Shown: piece by piece, positions 21,080-24,559 of the stretch
Layout: every line of letters begins with the position of its first letter
How positions within the stretch are numbered: position 1 is the first letter of the stretch
Origin: Welwitschia mirabilis
Lineage: Eukaryota > Gnetophyta > Gnetopsida > Welwitschiales
Length of the DNA stretch: 24,559 bases
Reading direction: 5' to 3'
Assembly (NCBI GenBank): GCA_051453625.1
Contig: JBOZIK010000001.1
Location: forward strand, 82,291,841 to 82,316,399
Translations under genes and position numbers: made by a program
Notes under the pieces: generated by a model
What the model saw: only the letters and a program-made list of their open reading frames with translations
Told to the model about the DNA's origin: nothing
The model's database searches: none

Positions 21080-21391
21080 ATGCTCTCTTGGGATAACAAA
21101 TATATTAAGCATTATAACCATAATATCTTTGAGTTTTCATTTTTGCATACTATTAAAAGATCTACTTGTGATATTATATTTCAAATTGTAAAAAATCAAT
21201 TGATACTTGAGGATGTTTTCTTCATAGAGAATCCTAAACACCATTACTACTTCAAATCTTTTATCACATCCACTCCATTTTTAAACCATCTCATTAAACA
21301 CATCAATCATTATAACCCTTACTTATGGACCTTAATAGATAAACCACTAATATGTAATCATATTATTACTACAAGTGTAGGTGAAATTTAA
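21080..21391 (+). CDS. Unidentified 103-codon ORF
   Basis: It starts MLSWDNKYIKHYNHN and ends LICNHIITTSVGEI, with stop TAA 24 bases before the N run. Its His, Asn, Ile and Phe content is what translated AT-rich DNA gives, but it is the longest gap-free open frame in the window. Its last 9 codons or so lie in the 51-base segment that is repeated after the gap. It follows the protease of element B on the same strand, but no pol motif can be read in it. It may be a chance frame or an unrecognised remnant. Confidence 0.2.
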   Translation: MLSWDNKYIKHYNHNIFEFSFLHTIKRSTCDIIFQIVKNQLILEDVFFIENPKHHYYFKSFITSTPFLNHLIKHINHYNPYLWTLIDKPLICNHIITTSVGEI

Positions 21392-21566
21392 GCATGCTTG
21401 TATTATTTAAGAAAANNNNNNNNNNNNNNNNNNNNNNNNNNNNNNNNNNNNNNNNNNNNNNNNNNNNNNNNNNNNNNNNNNNNNNNNNNNNNNNNNNNNN
21501 NNNNNNNNNNNNNNNATTACTACAAGTGTAGGTGAAATTTAAGCATGCTTGTATTATTTAAGAAAA
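21365..21566 (+). repeat. Exact 51-bp repeat flanking an N gap (21365-21415 and 21516-21566)
   Basis: The 51 bases directly before the 100-N run are identical to the 51 bases directly after it. The simplest reading is two contig ends that overlap and were not merged, rather than a biological direct repeat. Confidence 0.9.
21416..21515. other. Assembly gap, 100 N, probably spurious
   Basis: A placeholder run of exactly 100 N between two identical 51-base ends. The true distance is probably zero, and one repeat copy would then be surplus. Confidence 0.95.
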
Positions 21567-21758
21567 GGTATGCTTATTTTTATCTTATTAAGAGTAGGGT
21601 TTTCAAATTTGGAAAATATGGATAAATAAGGTGAAATCTGATTTTATACCATACTTTTATTTTCAATAATTTTATGGGGATAAGATATTTTTTATTTAGG
21701 CTAATAAGTTAATAACCCCTTATATGTGCTAAAAAAACAAAACAATAATGAATATGAA

Positions 21759-21820
21759 NNNNNNNNNNNNNNNNNNNNNNNNNNNNNNNNNNNNNNNNNN
21801 NNNNNNNNNNNNNNNNNNNN
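21759..21820. other. Assembly gap, 62 N
   Basis: The length is not the default 100, so it was probably estimated from linking reads. Confidence 0.95.
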
Positions 21821-21862
21821 CTCTAAAAGAAAATTTTATTTTCACCAATCTATTGGGTTTAG

Positions 21863-21972
21863 TTAACTACATCAATCTATGGACACTCACTAATAATGCA
21901 ATTCTAATGACCAACTTATGAGATAATTAACTGCATCAAGACTATAGACACTTACTAGTAATGAAGACTAAT
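21863..21972 (+). repeat. Imperfect tandem duplication, period 64 bp
   Basis: Copies at 21863-21908 and 21927-21972 both start TTAACT(A/G)CATCAA, share CTAT(G/A)GACACT(C/T)ACTA and end CTAAT. They match at about 80% by eye with two one-base indels. It lies close to the right edge of the 62-N gap, so further copies may be hidden there. Confidence 0.65.
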
Positions 21973-22455
21973 TTTTTTAAGAAGCAATATGCTTAATTCT
22001 ATTGAAAGAAAATGTCATAACGTTGAATGCTAAATATGATTGAAATACTTTAAAAGGAATATGTGTAATTGTAAAAAAGGAAAATTATAGAAAGAAAAGA
22101 TAGGAATTGAAGATTCTTTTCTATTTAGTTTTATTAACATTTGTACTTGATAATTTGCTTATTGATCTTTGAATTTTTATAAGTTTACTTAGTGAATATC
22201 CTACTTGGTTAACATTTTAATCTTTTAAAATAAAAATAAAATTTACTAAAATTTCAATAAAGTGATCATTAATCTTGGCATTTTATCTTTTTCATTAATA
22301 AATATTTATGATTAAAGTTTATTTTCCATTGAATTTTATAATTTTTAAAATACATTTTCCTTATTAATTTCACCTTCATTTCTATGAGAAAACATATCTA
22401 AAAACATAGTTGTGTTTATTGTGAAATAATCCTTTAATTCATCCTTATTCCATAA

Positions 22456-22611
22456 CCAATAAATTCAAGCCATTGATGAAATTGGGCAATCACATAGTTC
22501 TCATTCATCCTTATTTCTATAAAACCATATAACTCCTCTCTTAACTTCACTATTCCTATAAGCTCAACACTCCTCCTTTGCTATCTTTTATCACTCCACA
22601 AAACTGTAAGT
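22456..22611 (+). promoter_or_regulatory. Possible Pol II promoter, 5' UTR and 5' splice site
   Basis: In order: CCAAT (22456-22460), TATAAAACC (22518-22526), a CT-rich stretch without any ATG from about 22530 to 22600, and GTAAGT (22606-22611), a consensus plant 5' splice site. This layout suits a gene or transposon with an intron in its 5' UTR. No downstream exon or acceptor could be identified before the gap at 23437. The elements are short and could co-occur by chance. Confidence 0.3.
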
Positions 22612-23436
22612 AATATTTCTACAAATAACTAGTGTTGTTACATGCCTCCACTAGTGCTACTAGGCTTTTGCCTTAAACGGTGTCCAATGTCTTATTATAG
22701 AATTTATTTGCATCTGTTAATCCATTATGAAATAGGTTAAGTCTTTTGCATTCTTTTTTAAGTTCATCTTTCATGATCTTTCTCATGAATTTTATGTTTA
22801 ATTTATATCTCAACCCTAACATTGATTTTTTTTTACATTCTTTCTCCTCCTCTTTTAATAAGACATTTCTTGAATAGGTGCCAAGAGAACATAAAACTTT
22901 AATTGGTGAATTATAGGGGAAAATTAAAGAACATTGCCATATGATAAGAGTTCATCTCATGTAAACTATATGAAATTGACAAAAAATTAGAAATAATATC
23001 TTCTTATAGATGATCATTTAGTTAAAATTGTAGTTTTTATTATATGCATAATTATTTAAATTTTACATTATAACATGTTTTTACTTTTTAATTTTAATAA
23101 AATTCCATCTAATAGAAATCCTTCCTTTTAAAGTATTAACATGTTCTCAAAAATTTTATTGAATTTTTTTGTTTTTTAAACTTTGAGAATAAAGTTTAAT
23201 TTTTACTGAGTGTATGAAATCTAAACTTTTCAAAAGATTTTTCTAATTTTGATGTTTTATTTTTCATAAATTATTTAAAATATTTCAAAAGAGGTATCAT
23301 TATCATACTTCAGTATTTTTCTTTAGACTTTTTCAATAAATCATTCTTTATTGCACTTTTTACTAAGAGTCTAGTGAAAGTCTAGTTATGAGGTGTGGTA
23401 ACATGTAAAACCTAGAATTTAAAGCAAGTATATTAT
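22612..23436. other. AT-rich DNA, no gene seen
   Basis: All frames are full of stops. No motif, repeat or RNA was recognised. Confidence 0.45.
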
Positions 23437-24049
23437 NNNNNNNNNNNNNNNNNNNNNNNNNNNNNNNNNNNNNNNNNNNNNNNNNNNNNNNNNNNNNNNN
23501 NNNNNNNNNNNNNNNNNNNNNNNNNNNNNNNNNNNNNNNNNNNNNNNNNNNNNNNNNNNNNNNNNNNNNNNNNNNNNNNNNNNNNNNNNNNNNNNNNNNN
23601 NNNNNNNNNNNNNNNNNNNNNNNNNNNNNNNNNNNNNNNNNNNNNNNNNNNNNNNNNNNNNNNNNNNNNNNNNNNNNNNNNNNNNNNNNNNNNNNNNNNN
23701 NNNNNNNNNNNNNNNNNNNNNNNNNNNNNNNNNNNNNNNNNNNNNNNNNNNNNNNNNNNNNNNNNNNNNNNNNNNNNNNNNNNNNNNNNNNNNNNNNNNN
23801 NNNNNNNNNNNNNNNNNNNNNNNNNNNNNNNNNNNNNNNNNNNNNNNNNNNNNNNNNNNNNNNNNNNNNNNNNNNNNNNNNNNNNNNNNNNNNNNNNNNN
23901 NNNNNNNNNNNNNNNNNNNNNNNNNNNNNNNNNNNNNNNNNNNNNNNNNNNNNNNNNNNNNNNNNNNNNNNNNNNNNNNNNNNNNNNNNNNNNNNNNNNN
24001 NNNNNNNNNNNNNNNNNNNNNNNNNNNNNNNNNNNNNNNNNNNNNNNNN
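23437..24049. other. Assembly gap, 613 N
   Basis: The odd length suggests an estimated size. Homology of copy D to the element A LTR begins at the first base after the gap, so the start of this LTR probably lies inside it. The apparent 219-codon minus frame across it consists of N and is not real. Confidence 0.95.
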
Positions 24050-24559
24050 TTCTTATGATAATCAAGAACCGAGATGAAGAGAATGAAAACATGTAGTCTA
24101 GAAATAAATTACAAGAATTTCATGCAGATATGGATAAATGTTATTTTTGGATAATTATTCCTACAAACAACTGAGTAATTGGATTGACTAAGGTTAAGAA
24201 AACCCTATCGGCCATCTCATCATCTAGACATCATGGGCAGACGACATCTCAAATAGGGCGATAACAAGTTCACATGTAATTCATAAGTAGTTAAACTAGA
24301 AGCTAAACAGATATCTCATTGATAGTCTTCATCATCTCCTACTTTGTCTAGATGATCAGAATAATGATACTATTCTCTCTTACTTTTACCGAATGTTTTC
24401 CTGAGTTGTCTCCACTTCTTTAGGACTTTACTTTACATGTTAGATAGGGTTTCTCCTCTACTTCTCTATCAGTTTCCCTTTCTTTTTTATCTATAATAAA
24501 GGTCTTCCCCTCGATTTCTAATCATCTTCGACAGTACCTGATATATTAATGACAAGAGA
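24050..24559 (+). repeat. LTR-like copy D (plus strand), homologous to the element A LTR
   Basis: It aligns along its whole length with the reverse complement of about 4170-4706. Anchors are 24050-24093 against 4663-4706 (37 of 44), AAATAAATTACAAG at 24100-24113, the word at 24284-24297, the telo-box-like ATAGGGTTT (24445-24453), the TATA box (24492-24500) and an identical 16-mer at 24514-24529. It contains inverted half-sites ATCATCTAGAC (24219-24229) and GTCTAGATGATC (24347-24358). It runs off the window end within the R-like part. Confidence 0.8.
24445..24500 (+). promoter_or_regulatory. LTR promoter of copy D: telo-box-like site and TATA box
   Basis: ATAGGGTTT and TATAATAAA are about 38 bases apart, mirroring the arrangement in element A. 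Conservation of both sites while the surrounding U3 has diverged suggests they are real promoter parts of this LTR family. Confidence 0.5.

Noticed and set aside
21567-23436. Reverse transcriptase or integrase of element B
   Set aside because: No YxDD, HHCC or DDE-type motif could be read in any plus-strand frame.
23433-24092. 219-codon minus-strand frame
   Set aside because: All but about 14 residues are N; it is the 613-base gap read as open.
1-24559. CRISPR arrays, operons, ribosome-binding sites or other bacterial features
   Set aside because: There are no regularly spaced identical repeats, and the plant retroelements, AT-rich noncoding DNA and splice-like signals indicate a plant nuclear genome.

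Overview
The window looks like intergenic, repeat-dominated DNA from a flowering plant. It is very AT-rich, no intact gene or RNA gene is visible, and the only recognisable protein homology is to plant Ty3/gypsy retrotransposons of the non-chromoviral (Athila/Tat-like) type, all heavily decayed. Five runs of N (100, 100, 100, 62 and 613 bases) break the sequence. At least one of them (21416-21515) is an assembly artefact, because the same 51 bases stand on both sides of it.

Layout. (1) Element A, minus strand, about 599-4707: read right to left, it has an LTR-like region with a TATA box (upper part of 3727-4707), a leader, gag with a Retrotrans_gag core and a damaged zinc knuckle, an aspartic protease, and the first residues of reverse transcriptase, cut off by the gap at 499-598. 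(2) A second LTR-like copy (C, 6700-7394, plus strand) faces away from the first across about 2 kb of unassigned DNA. (3) 7.4-14.8 kb is AT-rich DNA with a small tandem duplication (9044-9211), a 225-bp-offset duplication (13314-13595), and several protein-like but unidentified open stretches on the minus strand. (4) 14.82-15.12 kb is a candidate tRNA-derived SINE on the minus strand, with A box, B box and an A-rich tail. (5) 15.1-18.5 kb is unassigned. (6) Element B, plus strand, about 18528-20830: a decayed gag and protease of a second gypsy lineage. (7) 20.8-24.05 kb holds three gaps, one unidentified 103-codon ORF, a tandem duplication and a possible Pol II promoter with a 5' splice site. 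(8) 24050-24559 is a third LTR-like copy (D), clearly homologous to the element A LTR but in the opposite orientation.

No genes work together here in a living sense. The story is one of nested, old retroelements whose reading frames have been broken by stops, frameshifts and truncation. All similarity figures given were counted by eye on short stretches. Family names rest on recognised protein motifs, not on database searches.
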